NCBI RefSeq assembly: GCF_001277215.2
Contig: NZ_CP013940.1
Location: 1,736,001-1,800,000 of the forward strand
DNA from: Cronobacter malonaticus LMG 23826
Lineage (GTDB): Bacteria > Pseudomonadota > Gammaproteobacteria > Enterobacterales > Enterobacteriaceae
Direction of reading: 5' to 3'
Length of the DNA stretch: 64,000 nucleotides
Part shown: piece by piece, positions 1 to 11,192 of the stretch
How positions within the stretch are numbered: position 1 is the stretch's first letter
How the letters are laid out: the number at the start of each line of letters is the position of its first letter
Position numbers and translations under genes: made by a program
The notes under the pieces: generated by a model
The model's input: only the letters and a program-made list of their open reading frames with translations
Databases searched by the model: none
What the model was told of the DNA's origin: nothing

Positions 1-339
1 CACCAGGGTGCTGCGCTTGTCATCAGGATCGGCGATTCGCTTAATCAGCCCTTGCTCTTCGAGATGATTAAGACGATTGGTCATGGCGCCGGATGTGACC
101 AGCAGCGAGGTATAAAGCTGTGTGGGCGAAAGACAATAGGGCTTGCCTGAGCGACGCAGGGTGGCCAGCACGTCGAATTCCCCTTCGCGAAAGCCGAACG
201 GTGCCATGGCCTGCGCGCGTATTTTTCCAAGATGTTTTATGAGCCGCAGCATTCGACCAAAAATTTTCATCGACGAGGCATCCAGCTCCGGCATGGCGCT
301 GTTCCACTGGCTGACAACAACATCTACATGGTCTTTCAT
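1..339 (-). CDS. MarR-family transcriptional regulator (3' end outside window)
   Basis: Only the first 113 residues are present; the gene runs off the left edge of the window. The visible part has an N-terminal dimerisation helix region followed by a winged helix-turn-helix at about residues 70-113. The recognition segment contains TSGAMTNRLNHLEEQGLIKR and the start of the wing contains DPDDKRS, the usual MarR signature. MarR proteins bind palindromes as dimers and usually repress a neighbouring efflux or catabolic gene until a ligand binds. It is divergent from an MFS transporter, and a perfect palindrome lies between them, so autoregulation plus control of the transporter is the natural inference. 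The ligand cannot be told. Confidence 0.9.
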   Translation of the reverse strand, partial: MKDHVDVVVSQWNSAMPELDASSMKIFGRMLRLIKHLGKIRAQAMAPFGFREGEFDVLATLRRSGKPYCLSPTQLYTSLLVTSGAMTNRLNHLEEQGLIKRIADPDDKRSTLV

Positions 340-399
340 CGTTACCCCTTGACGTAAGAATTTATCGAGTTGTGCGGTACATCTTACACCTGTGGTTAT

Positions 400-421
400 T
401 TTATCTTAACGTTAAGATAAA
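400..421. promoter_or_regulatory. Perfect palindrome, probable MarR operator
   Basis: The 20 bases TTATCTTAACGTTAAGATAA (401-420) are a perfect inverted repeat, and one more base pair extends it on each side to 22 bp. It sits between the divergent MarR gene and the MFS gene, about 60 bp from the first start and 49 bp from the second. Size and symmetry fit a MarR dimer site. The assignment rests on position and symmetry only. Confidence 0.72.
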
Positions 422-469
422 TGCTCGCGGCATTTTGCCGGGGCGATCATCGCTTAAAAGGAGCCTGGT

Positions 470-1624
470 TTGAAACGCATCGCACCTTCGCCGTTTATCT
501 TCGCTATTATCGCTTTTATCGTCGGGTTAAACCTGCGCCCAATTCTGGCTTCCATCGGGCCGTTATTCACCGTACTCCAGCGCGAAGCGGGGTTATCGGC
601 CACGGCATTTAGTCTACTGACGACGCTCCCGGTGGCGATGATGGGCGTGGCGGCCTTAAGCGGGCCCTGGCTGTTGGCAAACGTCGGGGCCGTTCGCGGT
701 ATTATGGCAGCGCTTGTGATTTTGCTTCTGGCCTGCTTAGTCCGGGGCTTCACGGCAACGTTGACTGGCCTGATGATCACCGCGTTAGCGGGCGGAACGA
801 GTATCGGGATAGTCCAGGCGTTGATGCCCGCGCTGATTAAAAAAGCGTACGCGACATCGGCCAGCACATTCATGTCGCTATTCAGCACCGGCATTATGGC
901 GGGGGCGGCGATGGCAGCCGCCAGCGCCGAGCCGCTCTTTGCACGAGTGGGGCTGAAACCTGCACTTGCCAGCGCCGGTGCGTTAGCGCTGCTGGCATTA
1001 GTGCTCTGGTTTGCGCTGGTCCGGCACCGTCAGGCGCAAGAGACTGTCTCTGCGCCGGTTTCTGTGTCTTCGTCCCGTACGTGGCTGCTGTTACTGTTTT
1101 TTGGCATTGGCACTGGTGCCTACACGCTGGTGCTGGCATGGCTGCCGCCTCTCTATATTCAGGCAGGGTGGAGCGCTCGCCACAGCGGCTATATGCTGGC
1201 CTGGCTCACGTTAACGGAAGTCGTCGCGGGTTTTGTGGTGTCCGCGCTGATCCATCGCTTCCCCGATCGCCGTTTTCCGCTGATCGTCGTGTTGCTGGTG
1301 CTGCTGGCGGGGTTACTGTGTCTCGTGTTTTCTCCGGGTACGACGCCGGTACTGTCAACGTTGCTGCTCGGGACAGGCATTGGCGCGCTGTTCCCGCTCT
1401 CGCTGATTGTCACCTTTGATCACGCACGCACGCCAACCGAAGCCGGAAAGCTACTCTCAAAAGTCCAGGGCGGCGGCTATATGATAGCCGCGCTCATGCC
1501 ACTGATTGCGGGTATCGTGCGTGACAGCAACGTCCCGCTAACGGCCGCGTGGCTCGTTATGAGCGCAGGGGTGGTTGTGCTGATGCTGATGGTCACCGCG
1601 TTTAAACCCGTGGCTTTGCGTTGA
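470..1624 (+). CDS. MFS transporter, CynX/NimT-like
   Basis: A 384-residue inner-membrane protein with about 12 hydrophobic segments and a short cytoplasmic loop near residues 185-200. The N-terminal GLNLRPILASIGPL and the later GTSIGIVQALMPALIKK resemble the cyanate / 2-nitroimidazole exporter branch (CynX, NimT) of the major facilitator superfamily. I start it at TTG 470, because AAAGGAG (457-463) precedes it by about seven bases and no in-frame ATG lies nearby. It is divergent from a MarR regulator with a palindrome in between, so it is probably the regulated target. A hairpin (CCTGGCT/AGCCAGG, 1660-1675) follows the stop but lacks a good T-run. The substrate is unknown. Confidence 0.82.
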   Translation: MKRIAPSPFIFAIIAFIVGLNLRPILASIGPLFTVLQREAGLSATAFSLLTTLPVAMMGVAALSGPWLLANVGAVRGIMAALVILLLACLVRGFTATLTGLMITALAGGTSIGIVQALMPALIKKAYATSASTFMSLFSTGIMAGAAMAAASAEPLFARVGLKPALASAGALALLALVLWFALVRHRQAQETVSAPVSVSSSRTWLLLLFFGIGTGAYTLVLAWLPPLYIQAGWSARHSGYMLAWLTLTEVVAGFVVSALIHRFPDRRFPLIVVLLVLLAGLLCLVFSPGTTPVLSTLLLGTGIGALFPLSLIVTFDHARTPTEAGKLLSKVQGGGYMIAALMPLIAGIVRDSNVPLTAAWLVMSAGVVVLMLMVTAFKPVALR

Positions 1625-1722
1625 GCGTCAACAGAAAGCCGCAATGAAGTAAAAATACGCCTGGCTCCAGCCAGGTAAAGTATGGCGGATACGTCATTTA
1701 GCCCGGTAAGGGAGTGTCTGTA

Positions 1723-2172
1723 ATGAATAAATTGCCCGGAGTAGACGTGCTGTTTGTCGCAGGGTTTGGCCCGGTCTCACTGAGTACGTCAGCCAGTGCT
1801 GCGTTTTATATTGATGCGCTCGGACTGCCGCTTAAACCCCTGGAAGGGAACAACGATTATCTGCTGGCGGAAGAGGGCGCGCTTAACGGCGTCGCCCACT
1901 TTGCGGTCTGGCCGCTCGCCCAGGCCGCCAGCGCCTGTTTTGGCGTCGCGCAGTGGCCCGCACAGATGCCGGTACCGCAGGGGTGGATTGAATATGAAGT
2001 CGACAATCTCGAAACGGCAACCCGCAAACTGCGTGAACTGGGCTATGACCTGCTGGTGGAAAACCGCGAGGAACCCTGGGGGCAAACCGTCACGCGGCTC
2101 CTGAGCCCCGAAGGGTTGCTAACCGGGCTTACGGTGACGCCGTGGCTTCGCCAGCAGGAACAAAAGCGCTGA
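1723..2172 (+). CDS. Glyoxalase/bleomycin-resistance (VOC) family protein
   Basis: A 149-residue protein with the two beta-alpha-beta-beta-beta modules of the vicinal oxygen chelate fold. The first runs from LFVAGFGPVSLS to VAHFAVWPL, the second from WIEYEVDNL to LSPEGLLTGLTVTP. VOC proteins include dioxygenases, glyoxalases and drug-binding proteins, so no specific reaction can be given. The ATG at 1723 is preferred over an in-frame GTG at 1714 because AAGGGA (1708-1713) is about nine bases upstream of the ATG. It converges with yecA; the terminator at 2206-2230 lies between them. Confidence 0.75.
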   Translation: MNKLPGVDVLFVAGFGPVSLSTSASAAFYIDALGLPLKPLEGNNDYLLAEEGALNGVAHFAVWPLAQAASACFGVAQWPAQMPVPQGWIEYEVDNLETATRKLRELGYDLLVENREEPWGQTVTRLLSPEGLLTGLTVTPWLRQQEQKR

Positions 2173-2205
2173 TGTAAGTAAAAAGCATTGCGCCTGCCGT
2201 GGCCT

Positions 2206-2230
2206 AAAAAAATGCGCCCGCAGGCGCATT
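2206..2230 (-). terminator. Rho-independent terminator of yecA
   Basis: Read on the minus strand, an AATGCGCC/GGCGCATT stem (2211-2218 with 2223-2230) with a 4-base loop is followed by a T-run (A-run 2206-2212 on the plus strand). It lies directly after the yecA stop. Confidence 0.8.
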
Positions 2231-2234
2231 GTGT

Positions 2235-2903
2235 TCAGTGCAGGCAGCAGTGCTTATACTTTTTACCGCTGCCGCAAAAGCAGGGATCGTTGCGGCCCGG
2301 CTTCTGTTCGGCCACCACCGGCTGCTGCGCTTCTGGCACCGCTTCCGGCTGGGCTATCCAGTAATCGTGCAGCGCCAGCGCGGCGGGGCGGATAGCGGCG
2401 AAACTCGCTTCGAGTTCTTCCGGGGAGAGTGACTCCAGCTGTGGGAAATTCTCTTCCTTGCCGTGCAAAGCGATAGCGTCCAGCGCGGGCTGCAACGATT
2501 CCGGCAATGATGACCAGTCGCTGAGCGCCACGCCGCGCAGATAGCCAAAGCACCACTCTTCAACGACGGTAAACTCCTGGCCTTCGGTCTCGCGCACGCC
2601 AAACAGCGGATCGAACTGATCGGGTAACTCCGCGAGACGATCGGCAATATCGTTCATATGCTGGAAGCACAGATCCATAAAGCGGTTCATCTCACGCTCG
2701 TTGCTCCAGCGGGGAATGCGGTTCTGTCCGCCCCAGAGCGCGACCAGCCATTCGCTCGGCTCAATCGTTTTTGGGCCGGAGAGCACGGCGGTCAGCAGGC
2801 CATCGAGCTCGGCGACATCGACAATCGAATCTTCGCTGCCATATTTTTCCAGCATCTCATCAAGCCATTCCAGCTCTTTCTCTGTCAGCGGGCCTTCTTT
2901 CAT
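2235..2903 (-). CDS. yecA: UPF0149 (YgfB/YecA) family protein with C-terminal SEC-C zinc motif
   Basis: A 222-residue protein close to E. coli YecA (221 aa) over its whole length. Residues 1-180 are the helical UPF0149 domain ([18 protein letters not shown], then [15 protein letters not shown]). The C-terminus is a SEC-C metal-binding tail, [18 protein letters not shown], as in SecA, with Phe where most relatives have Pro. The family binds zinc and is thought to associate with the SecA/ribosome system; its exact role is uncertain. Two ATGs are adjacent; GGAGG at 2911-2915 is seven bases from the second (2903) and only four from the first (2906), so 2903 is chosen. In E. coli K-12 yecA is not next to ychF, so this position differs. 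Confidence 0.9.
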   Translation of the reverse strand: MKEGPLTEKELEWLDEMLEKYGSEDSIVDVAELDGLLTAVLSGPKTIEPSEWLVALWGGQNRIPRWSNEREMNRFMDLCFQHMNDIADRLAELPDQFDPLFGVRETEGQEFTVVEEWCFGYLRGVALSDWSSLPESLQPALDAIALHGKEENFPQLESLSPEELEASFAAIRPAALALHDYWIAQPEAVPEAQQPVVAEQKPGRNDPCFCGSGKKYKHCCLH

Positions 2904-3022
2904 CATGTTGCCTCCTGGGCGCTTAGTTTCAAAACCGCAGCAGTGTACACGCTTCTCATCTCACTTTAGCCATCAATCTGGTAAAAGCGGCGTTATCAGT
3001 GCCGATTTCAAAACAGCAATAT

Positions 3023-3055
3023 AAAAAAGAAAAATCCACGCCGGAGCGTGGATTT
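3023..3055 (-). terminator. Rho-independent terminator of ychF
   Basis: A 10-bp stem AAATCCACGC/GCGTGGATTT (3032-3041 with 3046-3055) with a 4-base loop is followed on the minus strand by a T-rich run. It lies about 50 bp after the ychF stop. Confidence 0.85.
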
Positions 3056-3106
3056 GAATAATGGCATCTTATGAAGCTTTACCACTCATAAGACAAAAGC
3101 AACGGT

Positions 3107-4198
3107 TTAGACGTTAAACAGGAAGTTCATGATGTCGCCATCTTTGACGATATAGTCTTTCCCTTCGGCACGCATTTTACCGGCTTCTTTCGCGCCCTGT
3201 TCGCCTTTGTAAGCGATGAAGTCGTCATAGGCGATGGTTTGCGCGCGGATAAAGCCTTTTTCGAAATCGGTATGGATTTTACCTGCCGCCTGCGGGGCGG
3301 TCGCGCCGACAGGGATAGTCCAGGCGCGTACTTCTTTCACGCCCGCGGTGAAGTAAGTTTGCAGGTTCAGCAGGGCGTAACCGGCGCGGATCACGCGGTT
3401 CAGGCCCGGCTCTTCAAGGCCCAGCTCCTGCATAAACTCATCGCGCTCTTCATCGTCAAGCTCAGCGATATCTGCTTCCACAGCGGCGCACACCGGCACG
3501 ACCACAGAGCCTTCTTTCGCGGCGATTTCACGCACCTGATCCAGGAACGGGTTGTTCTCGAAACCGTCTTCGTTGACGTTCGCGATGTACATGGTCGGCT
3601 TGAGCGTCAGGAAGCTCAGGTATTTGATGAGATCTTTCTCTTCTTTGCTCAGATCCAGCGCGCGCAGCATACCGGCGTTCTCAAGCTGCGGCAGGCATTT
3701 TTCCAGTACGGCCAGCTCGGCTTTAGCGTCTTTATCGCCGCCTTTGGCTTTCTTGGAGATGCGGTGAATCGCACGCTCGCAGGTATCGAGGTCAGAAAGC
3801 GCCAGCTCGGTATTGATGGTATCAATATCTTCCGCCGGGTTTACTTTGCCCGCGACGTGAATGATGTTGTCGTTTTCAAAGCAGCGCACCACGTGGCCGA
3901 TAGCTTCGGTTTCGCGGATATTGGTCAGGAACTGGTTGCCCAGACCTTCACCTTTAGACGCGCCTTTAACGAGACCGGCGATATCCACGAATTCCATCGT
4001 GGTCGGCAGAATACGCTGCGGCTTGACGATCTCGGCGATTTTGTCCAGACGCGGATCGGGCATAGGCACGACGCCGGTGTTCGGCTCAATGGTACAGAAC
4101 GGGAAGTTCGCCGCCTCAATACCTGCTTTGGTCAGCGCATTGAACAGAGTGGATTTACCGACGTTCGGCAAGCCGACGATACCGCATTTGAATCCCAT
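3107..4198 (-). CDS. ychF: Ribosome-binding ATPase YchF (Obg-like)
   Basis: At 363 residues this is full length for the universally conserved YchF/OLA1 P-loop protein. G1 is [15 protein letters not shown] (from about residue 9), G3 is [20 protein letters not shown] (about 72-91), and the G4 region IANVNEDG departs from NKxD as in YchF, which prefers ATP over GTP. A coiled-coil insertion and a C-terminal TGS domain ([20 protein letters not shown]) follow. YchF binds ribosomes and modulates translation of leaderless mRNA and the oxidative-stress response. It lies 139 bp downstream of pth on the same strand, the usual pth-ychF pair. Confidence 0.98.
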   Translation of the reverse strand: MGFKCGIVGLPNVGKSTLFNALTKAGIEAANFPFCTIEPNTGVVPMPDPRLDKIAEIVKPQRILPTTMEFVDIAGLVKGASKGEGLGNQFLTNIRETEAIGHVVRCFENDNIIHVAGKVNPAEDIDTINTELALSDLDTCERAIHRISKKAKGGDKDAKAELAVLEKCLPQLENAGMLRALDLSKEEKDLIKYLSFLTLKPTMYIANVNEDGFENNPFLDQVREIAAKEGSVVVPVCAAVEADIAELDDEERDEFMQELGLEEPGLNRVIRAGYALLNLQTYFTAGVKEVRAWTIPVGATAPQAAGKIHTDFEKGFIRAQTIAYDDFIAYKGEQGAKEAGKMRAEGKDYIVKDGDIMNFLFNV

Positions 4199-4337
4199 GG
4201 TTTACATTACCTTAATTGCTTGTTTATCAGGGGGTTAAGATTAACCCGATGATGAGAAATGATGTTATTTGGCTATTATACACGTAACAGGCGCGTAACG
4301 GGGGAGAAATCGCCCTCACGCCGCGCCGCCGCGCGGT

Positions 4338-4922
4338 TTATTGCGCTTTAAAACTGTGCAGACGGTTAGTGGCTTTGGTTAAGCCGTCCTGTAGCCAGAT
4401 TTCGGTGCAGCGCGCCGCTTCGTCCACGGCCTCGTCAATCAGCTTTTGCTCGCTCACCGGCGGCTTGCCGAGCACAAACCCGACAACTTTGTTTTTATCG
4501 CCCGGATGGCCGATACCAAGACGTAAACGGTGAAAATTAGGGTTATTGCCCAGCTTGCTGATGATGTCTTTCAAGCCGTTATGACCGCCATGACCGCCGC
4601 CTAACTTGAACTTCGCCACGCCCGGCGGGAGATCAAGCTCATCATGCGCCACCAGAATTTCATCCGGCGCGATACGGTAAAAGGTGGCCATCGCCGCCAC
4701 GGCTTTGCCGCTCAGGTTCATAAAAGTGGTCGGCACCAGCAGGCGCACGTCATTGCCGTTCACATTGATGCGCGAGGTATAACCAAAAAATTTGGCTTCT
4801 TCTTTCAGCGGGGCGCGAAAGCGATCCGCCAGCAGATCCACATACCATGCGCCCGCGTTATGACGGGTGGCAGCATATTCCGCGCCGGGGTTCGCCAGCC
4901 CGACTATCAGTTTAATCGTCAC
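4338..4922 (-). CDS. pth: Peptidyl-tRNA hydrolase
   Basis: At 194 residues this is the standard bacterial Pth length. It cleaves the ester bond of peptidyl-tRNA released from stalled ribosomes and recycles tRNA. Visible signatures are [20 protein letters not shown] with the catalytic His, [12 protein letters not shown] with the substrate-binding Asn, HDELDLPPG with the catalytic-site Asp, and [13 protein letters not shown]. It is the first gene of the pth-ychF pair and is divergent from ychH across a 267-bp gap. It is an essential cytoplasmic enzyme. Confidence 0.98.
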
Positions 4923-5189
4923 GTTACTGTTCCTGAAAACCTCTGTTTGCGGCGTAGTTTACTGTGGTGTAGCGCAGATCACAAAACCGCGTCGCTTCGC
5001 TAAGAATAAATCAATAATCACGATTATGAATCATTAGATTTTCATGTAATTCATTGGTTTATTTGTAAAGTTTCGTCCTCAGAATGTTCATAAATGTGAT
5101 CCCCGGCGCAATCCTCACTCATAAGCGTTGCCTATACTTTACACATAAATCGCAGGGATAATTTCCCGCCCACCAATCCGGAGGTGACT

Positions 5190-5462
5190 ATGAAACGCAA
5201 AAACGCGTCGTTGCTCGGCAATTTTCTGATGGGTCTGGGGTTAGTGGTTATGGTTGTTGGCGTCGCTTACTCCGTTCTGAACCAGCTGCCGCAGCTTAAC
5301 CTGCCGCAGTTTTTTGCGCACGGCGCGATATTAAGCATCTTCGTTGGCGCCGTGCTGTGGCTGGCGGGTGCCCGCGTCGGCGGCCATGAACAGGTGTGCG
5401 ACCGCTACTGGTGGGTGCGCCACTATGACAAACGCTGTAAGCGCAATCATCACTCCAGCTAA
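5190..5462 (+). CDS. ychH: Stress-induced inner-membrane protein YchH
   Basis: A 90-residue protein matching E. coli YchH closely (GHEQVCDRYWWVRHYDKRC near the C-terminus). Two hydrophobic segments (about residues 9-30 and 44-60) place it in the inner membrane. In E. coli it is linked to stress resistance and biofilm; the mechanism is unknown. The ATG at 5190 is preferred over GTG 5184, because the Shine-Dalgarno GGAGG (5180-5184) overlaps that GTG. It is divergent from pth, as in E. coli, and followed by a strong terminator. Confidence 0.95.
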   Translation: MKRKNASLLGNFLMGLGLVVMVVGVAYSVLNQLPQLNLPQFFAHGAILSIFVGAVLWLAGARVGGHEQVCDRYWWVRHYDKRCKRNHHSS

Positions 5463-5480
5463 TGCTAAACGCTGTGAAAA

Positions 5481-5508
5481 AAGCTCCCGCCGGTCGGGAG
5501 CTTTTTTT
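5481..5508 (+). terminator. Rho-independent terminator after ychH
   Basis: A 9-bp stem AAGCTCCCG/CGGGAGCTT (5481-5489 with 5495-5503) with a short loop runs into a T-run, 20 bp past the ychH stop. Confidence 0.92.
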
Positions 5509-5579
5509 ATGGTACGCTCTTGACCCTTACGTTACGTCAGGGCTCACAGTGGGCTTCGCAAGGGAAGAGGAGAGGCGTT

Positions 5580-6626
5580 ATGTTGCTACAGGTAGGTGAA
5601 CTCGCGAAGCGGGCCGGACTGACGGTTCGCACGCTGCATCACTACGAAAGCCTCGGTCTGCTCATTCCCTCCGGCCGCACGGCCGCCGGTTACCGGCTCT
5701 ATAACCGCGATGATATTCAGCGCCTGCATCATATTCAGGCGTTAACGCGAATGGGGCTGAGCCTGGCGCAGGTGCGGGAATGCCTGGAGAGCGGCAGCAT
5801 GACGCTGCCGGAAGTCATCGATGCGCAAATCACCCAGCTTAACGCGCAGCTTACGCGTACCGCACTACTGCGTGACCGGCTGGTGGCGCTGCGTGACGGG
5901 CTTCTGGCCGGATGTGAGCCGGATCTTCAGGAGTGGCTGAAAACACTGGAGTTAATGACGATGTATGAGAAATGGTTTTCGCACGACGAACTGAAACAGT
6001 TGCCGTTTGCACAGGAGAACGCCGAGCGCGAGGCGCAGTGGACAGCGCTGATTAATGAAGTTAGCGATGCGGTGTCACAAGGGGTGCCGGTCAGCTCCCC
6101 GGCTGCGCAGGCGCTCGCCACGCGCTGGATGGAAACGCTGGAGCGGGATACCGCGGGCAACCCTGCGTTCCTGACACGCCTCAACGACATGCATGCCGCC
6201 GAGCCTGCGATGCGTGATAAAACCGGCATCACGCCGGAGATTATCGACTGGATCACGCATGCATTTGCCGAAAGCAAGCTTGCTATCTACGCGCGTTATC
6301 TCACGCCTGAAGAGTACGCATTCACCCGTGAGCACTATTTCGATCGCATGATGGAGTGGCCGCCGCTGGTGGCGAAACTTCACGCGGCGGTGAACGCGCA
6401 GCTCTCCCCGCAAAGCGAAGAAGCGCGAGGGATTGCGGCGCACTGGCTGACGCTGTTTTCTTCGTTCGCCGGCAATGACCCGCAGACGCAGCAGAAGTTT
6501 CGTGAGGCGATGATGCGGGAACCGCATCTTTCTAAAGGCACCTGGATGACGCCGGAAACGCTCGCCTGGCTGCAACAGGCGTTTGCCGCGCTGATGCAGG
6601 CGCAGGGGGCTGCGCCTGCGCGTTGA
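5580..6626 (+). CDS. MerR-family regulator with C-terminal TipAS-like ligand domain
   Basis: A 348-residue protein. The N-terminal MerR DNA-binding domain (residues 1-70) has [20 protein letters not shown] and [16 protein letters not shown], followed by the dimerisation helix. From about residue 140 ([20 protein letters not shown]) it continues into a TipAS-like antibiotic/hydrophobic-ligand domain, apparently extended by a second related segment ([20 protein letters not shown]). MerR activators twist promoters with over-long spacers upon ligand binding. E. coli has no gene here between ychH and dauA. The start is ATG 5580; a longer upstream frame exists but lacks a ribosome site. The ligand is unknown; the only adjacent candidate target is the convergent dauA, so the target is probably elsewhere. 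Confidence 0.85.
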   Translation: MLLQVGELAKRAGLTVRTLHHYESLGLLIPSGRTAAGYRLYNRDDIQRLHHIQALTRMGLSLAQVRECLESGSMTLPEVIDAQITQLNAQLTRTALLRDRLVALRDGLLAGCEPDLQEWLKTLELMTMYEKWFSHDELKQLPFAQENAEREAQWTALINEVSDAVSQGVPVSSPAAQALATRWMETLERDTAGNPAFLTRLNDMHAAEPAMRDKTGITPEIIDWITHAFAESKLAIYARYLTPEEYAFTREHYFDRMMEWPPLVAKLHAAVNAQLSPQSEEARGIAAHWLTLFSSFAGNDPQTQQKFREAMMREPHLSKGTWMTPETLAWLQQAFAALMQAQGAAPAR

Positions 6627-6627
6627 G

Positions 6628-8307
6628 TTACGGCGCGGCTAAGGCGGCGTCGCTCCCCGGGAAGAAAGCAAGACGCCTAGGGATGGGCTGAACGCCTGCG
6701 CGCGCCAGCGTGCGCAGCGGCTGGAATTCGAGATGACAGATGCGCAGCTCGCAGCCATCCGGCAGGCGTTCAATAAAGCGTTGCAGCGCATCGAGGCCGC
6801 CCGCGTCCAGCACTGGCACCGCGTCCCACTGCATCACGATGACGCGTTTGCCTGCCGCCTGCGCCAGCAGCGGTGTGAAAATGCCTTCCGCGGCCGCGAA
6901 GAATAGCGGCCCGGTTACCCGCACGGCCAGCACATCCTCCGGAACCGAGACATTCAGCGGCGCGAGTCGCGTCATGCGCGCCACGCGGCGCATAAAGAGC
7001 AGCGACGCCAGCACCACCCCGACGCTAATAGCAATCACCATATCAAACAGCACCGTCAGCGACAGGCAGATAAGCATTACGACGATGTCATCCTTCGGCG
7101 CGCGGCGCAGCAGGCCAATCACCTTATGCGCCTCGCTCATGTTCCACGCCACCATCAGGAGCAGGGCGGCCATCGCCGAAAGCGGCAGCCAGGAGAGCAG
7201 CGGGGCGAGTGCCAGCAGCGCTAACAGTACCAGCAGCGCGTGAAACACCGCCGCGAGCGGCGAGGTGGCTCCGGCGCGTACGTTGGCCGCCGAACGGGCA
7301 ATCGCGGCGGTGGCGGTAATGCCGCCAAAGAACGGCGCAACCAGATTCCCTAAGCCCTGGCCAATCAGCTCGCTGTTGGCGTTGTGGCGCGTGCCCGTCA
7401 TGCCGTCCAGCACCACCGCGCACAGCAGGGATTCGATAGCGCCCAGCATCGCCATGGAGAATGCGGCGGGCAACAGCGCGCGCAGCGCATCAAAACTAAG
7501 TGTGAACGACGACCCAGGCAGATCCCACGGCAGCACCAGCTGCGGCAGGAGCGGCGGAATACCGCTGCCCTGGGTGCCGTCTGCCAGCAGGTAGTGAAAG
7601 CGCGAACCAATGGTTGCGACATCGCCGCCCAGCAGATGAACAACGCCCATCACCGCGCAGCCCGCCAGCAGCGCCGGTAAATGCCCCGGCAGGCGGATGC
7701 CGAGACGCGGCCAGAGCACCAGCACGCCCAGCGTGACGATGCCGATCGCCGCATCGCCAGGATTCAGGCCAGGCAGGGCCACCGCCAGCGCCGCCACCTT
7801 CGGCAGGTAATGTTCCGGCATATGCGCGATTTCGAGGCCAAAGAAATCTTTGATCTGCATGGTGGCGATGGTAATGCCGATACCAGAGGTAAAGCCCAGC
7901 GTGACCGGCAGCGGAATGTATTCGATGAGTCTTCCGAAACGCGCCAGTCCGAACAGGATCAGAAAGACGCCGGAGAGCAGCGTCGCCATCAGCAGCCCTG
8001 AAAGCCCGAACTGCTGCGCGACCGGGTAGAGAATGACGACAAACGCAGCGGTCGGGCCGGAGACGCTGTAGCGCGAGCCGCCGCTCAGCGCGATGACAAT
8101 CCCTGCAATCGCGGAAGTATAAAGACCATACTGCGGCGGCACGCCGCTGCCGATGGCCAGCGCCATCGCGAGCGGGATGGCGATAATGCCGACCGTGATA
8201 CCGGCAATCAGATCGCGGCTCAGCCGGGAAACGGTATATTTTTCACGCCAGCAGGCATCCACCAGCGCGCGGAAAGGAAGAATTTGCGAGAGATACTGTG
8301 TGTTCAT
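6628..8307 (-). CDS. dauA: SulP-family C4-dicarboxylate transporter DauA
   Basis: A 559-residue protein with the SulP architecture. An N-terminal membrane domain of about 10-14 segments (to residue 430) carries the SulP signature [21 protein letters not shown] cytoplasmic STAS domain follows (about 445-550, [20 protein letters not shown]). E. coli DauA (YchM) imports succinate and other C4-dicarboxylates under acidic aerobic conditions and binds acyl carrier protein through its STAS domain. Sequence and position beside prs support orthology. A terminator separates it from prs, so it probably has its own promoter as well. It converges with the MerR gene with almost no gap. Confidence 0.95.
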   Translation of the reverse strand: MNTQYLSQILPFRALVDACWREKYTVSRLSRDLIAGITVGIIAIPLAMALAIGSGVPPQYGLYTSAIAGIVIALSGGSRYSVSGPTAAFVVILYPVAQQFGLSGLLMATLLSGVFLILFGLARFGRLIEYIPLPVTLGFTSGIGITIATMQIKDFFGLEIAHMPEHYLPKVAALAVALPGLNPGDAAIGIVTLGVLVLWPRLGIRLPGHLPALLAGCAVMGVVHLLGGDVATIGSRFHYLLADGTQGSGIPPLLPQLVLPWDLPGSSFTLSFDALRALLPAAFSMAMLGAIESLLCAVVLDGMTGTRHNANSELIGQGLGNLVAPFFGGITATAAIARSAANVRAGATSPLAAVFHALLVLLALLALAPLLSWLPLSAMAALLLMVAWNMSEAHKVIGLLRRAPKDDIVVMLICLSLTVLFDMVIAISVGVVLASLLFMRRVARMTRLAPLNVSVPEDVLAVRVTGPLFFAAAEGIFTPLLAQAAGKRVIVMQWDAVPVLDAGGLDALQRFIERLPDGCELRICHLEFQPLRTLARAGVQPIPRRLAFFPGSDAALAAP

Positions 8308-8382
8308 GATACGTCATCCATGCGTTCATCATCATGTAAACAAATATAAGATGGTGAATACATAAATCATACAAATAAAACA

Positions 8383-8412
8383 AAAGAATAAAAAAACCCG
8401 CCGGGGCGGGTT
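8383..8412 (-). terminator. Rho-independent terminator of prs
   Basis: A GC-rich stem (CCCGCC/GGCGGG around 8397-8410) with a long A-run on its left (8383-8396, a T-run on the minus strand) lies between the prs stop and the dauA start. Confidence 0.85.
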
Positions 8413-8428
8413 TTTAAGCTCAGTCCGA

Positions 8429-10369
<1,941 letters not shown>

Positions 10370-10370
<1 letters not shown>

Positions 10371-10993
10371 TATTTAACAATCCAGTTATCCATTTTGAGC
10401 TTAATGCGCTGGTCGCCTTCGCGCAGCTCCAGGTTCGACGGCATGGCGGGCTGGGTTTTGGTGTCATAACCGCCATACACCACTTTCCAGGTTTTACCGT
10501 TCTGGGTGTAGTTCACTTCGCGTAAGCGGTATTGATCGTCGAGCGAGTAGTCGGTCGCGTCGCCCGGCAGGCCGACAATCCACTGGCGCAGGCTGTTCAG
10601 AGGAATCGGCATACCGGTCAGTTTGCCAATCATCTCTTCGGCGTCCGTCGCCTGATAGTGTTTACCTTTGTTATCCACCAGTTCCACGGCACCCGGTTTC
10701 GCGTTCAGCTCAAGCTCGGTGCTGCCAAGCGGATTGGTGAGCAGCAGGCGATAGTTTTCTTTGCCGGTCTGCTGCCAGAAGAAACGCGCATAGACTTTTT
10801 GCTGGTCTGAAAGATAGGCGAAGGCGCCGCGGGTCTGGAACTGAGCGAGGTTTTGCACCTGCTGCTGATGCTGTCGCCACTGAGGGGAGTCGGGGCTTTT
10901 GCCAGGGCCTTGCGGGGCGTGGCTGACGCAGGCGGTCAGCACCAGGCTCGCCAGCGGGGCGAGAGACCAAAAACGCACAGAAGAAATCGCCAT
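10370..10993 (-). CDS. lolB: Outer-membrane lipoprotein LolB
   Basis: A 207-residue lipoprotein that accepts lipoproteins from LolA and inserts them into the outer membrane. The signal peptide ends in a lipobox, LVLTAC, at about residues 15-20, and the mature part contains [20 protein letters not shown] and the conserved barrel strands. I start at ATG 10993, which gives the E. coli length of 207; an upstream ATG at 11038 would add 15 residues before the signal peptide without a family counterpart. It is the first gene of the lolB-ispE-prs operon and is divergent from hemA across 199 bp. Confidence 0.97.
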
Positions 10994-11192
10994 AACAGGA
11001 ACAAATCCTTGATGTTGATTGAGGTTATAACCCTTCATGCTAGCGTCAGGGGCTAAGGGCGTCTATGGTCAAGTTGTCTTAAATCATGAATCTGTCTATT
11101 ACTCCAAAAGAGGCGGTTCTCTTTTATTGACCTTACGCATCCTGTATGATGCGCACAGCAAACCTTATCAACGCTGGTACTATTCCCGCTCC

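Noticed and set aside
1660..1675. Hairpin after the MFS gene as a terminator
   Set aside because: CCTGGCT/AGCCAGG is a good stem but no T-run follows. It may be a processing or Rho-related structure only.
5085..5135. CRP site upstream of ychH
   Set aside because: One TGTGA half is present but no second half occurs at the required 6-base spacing.
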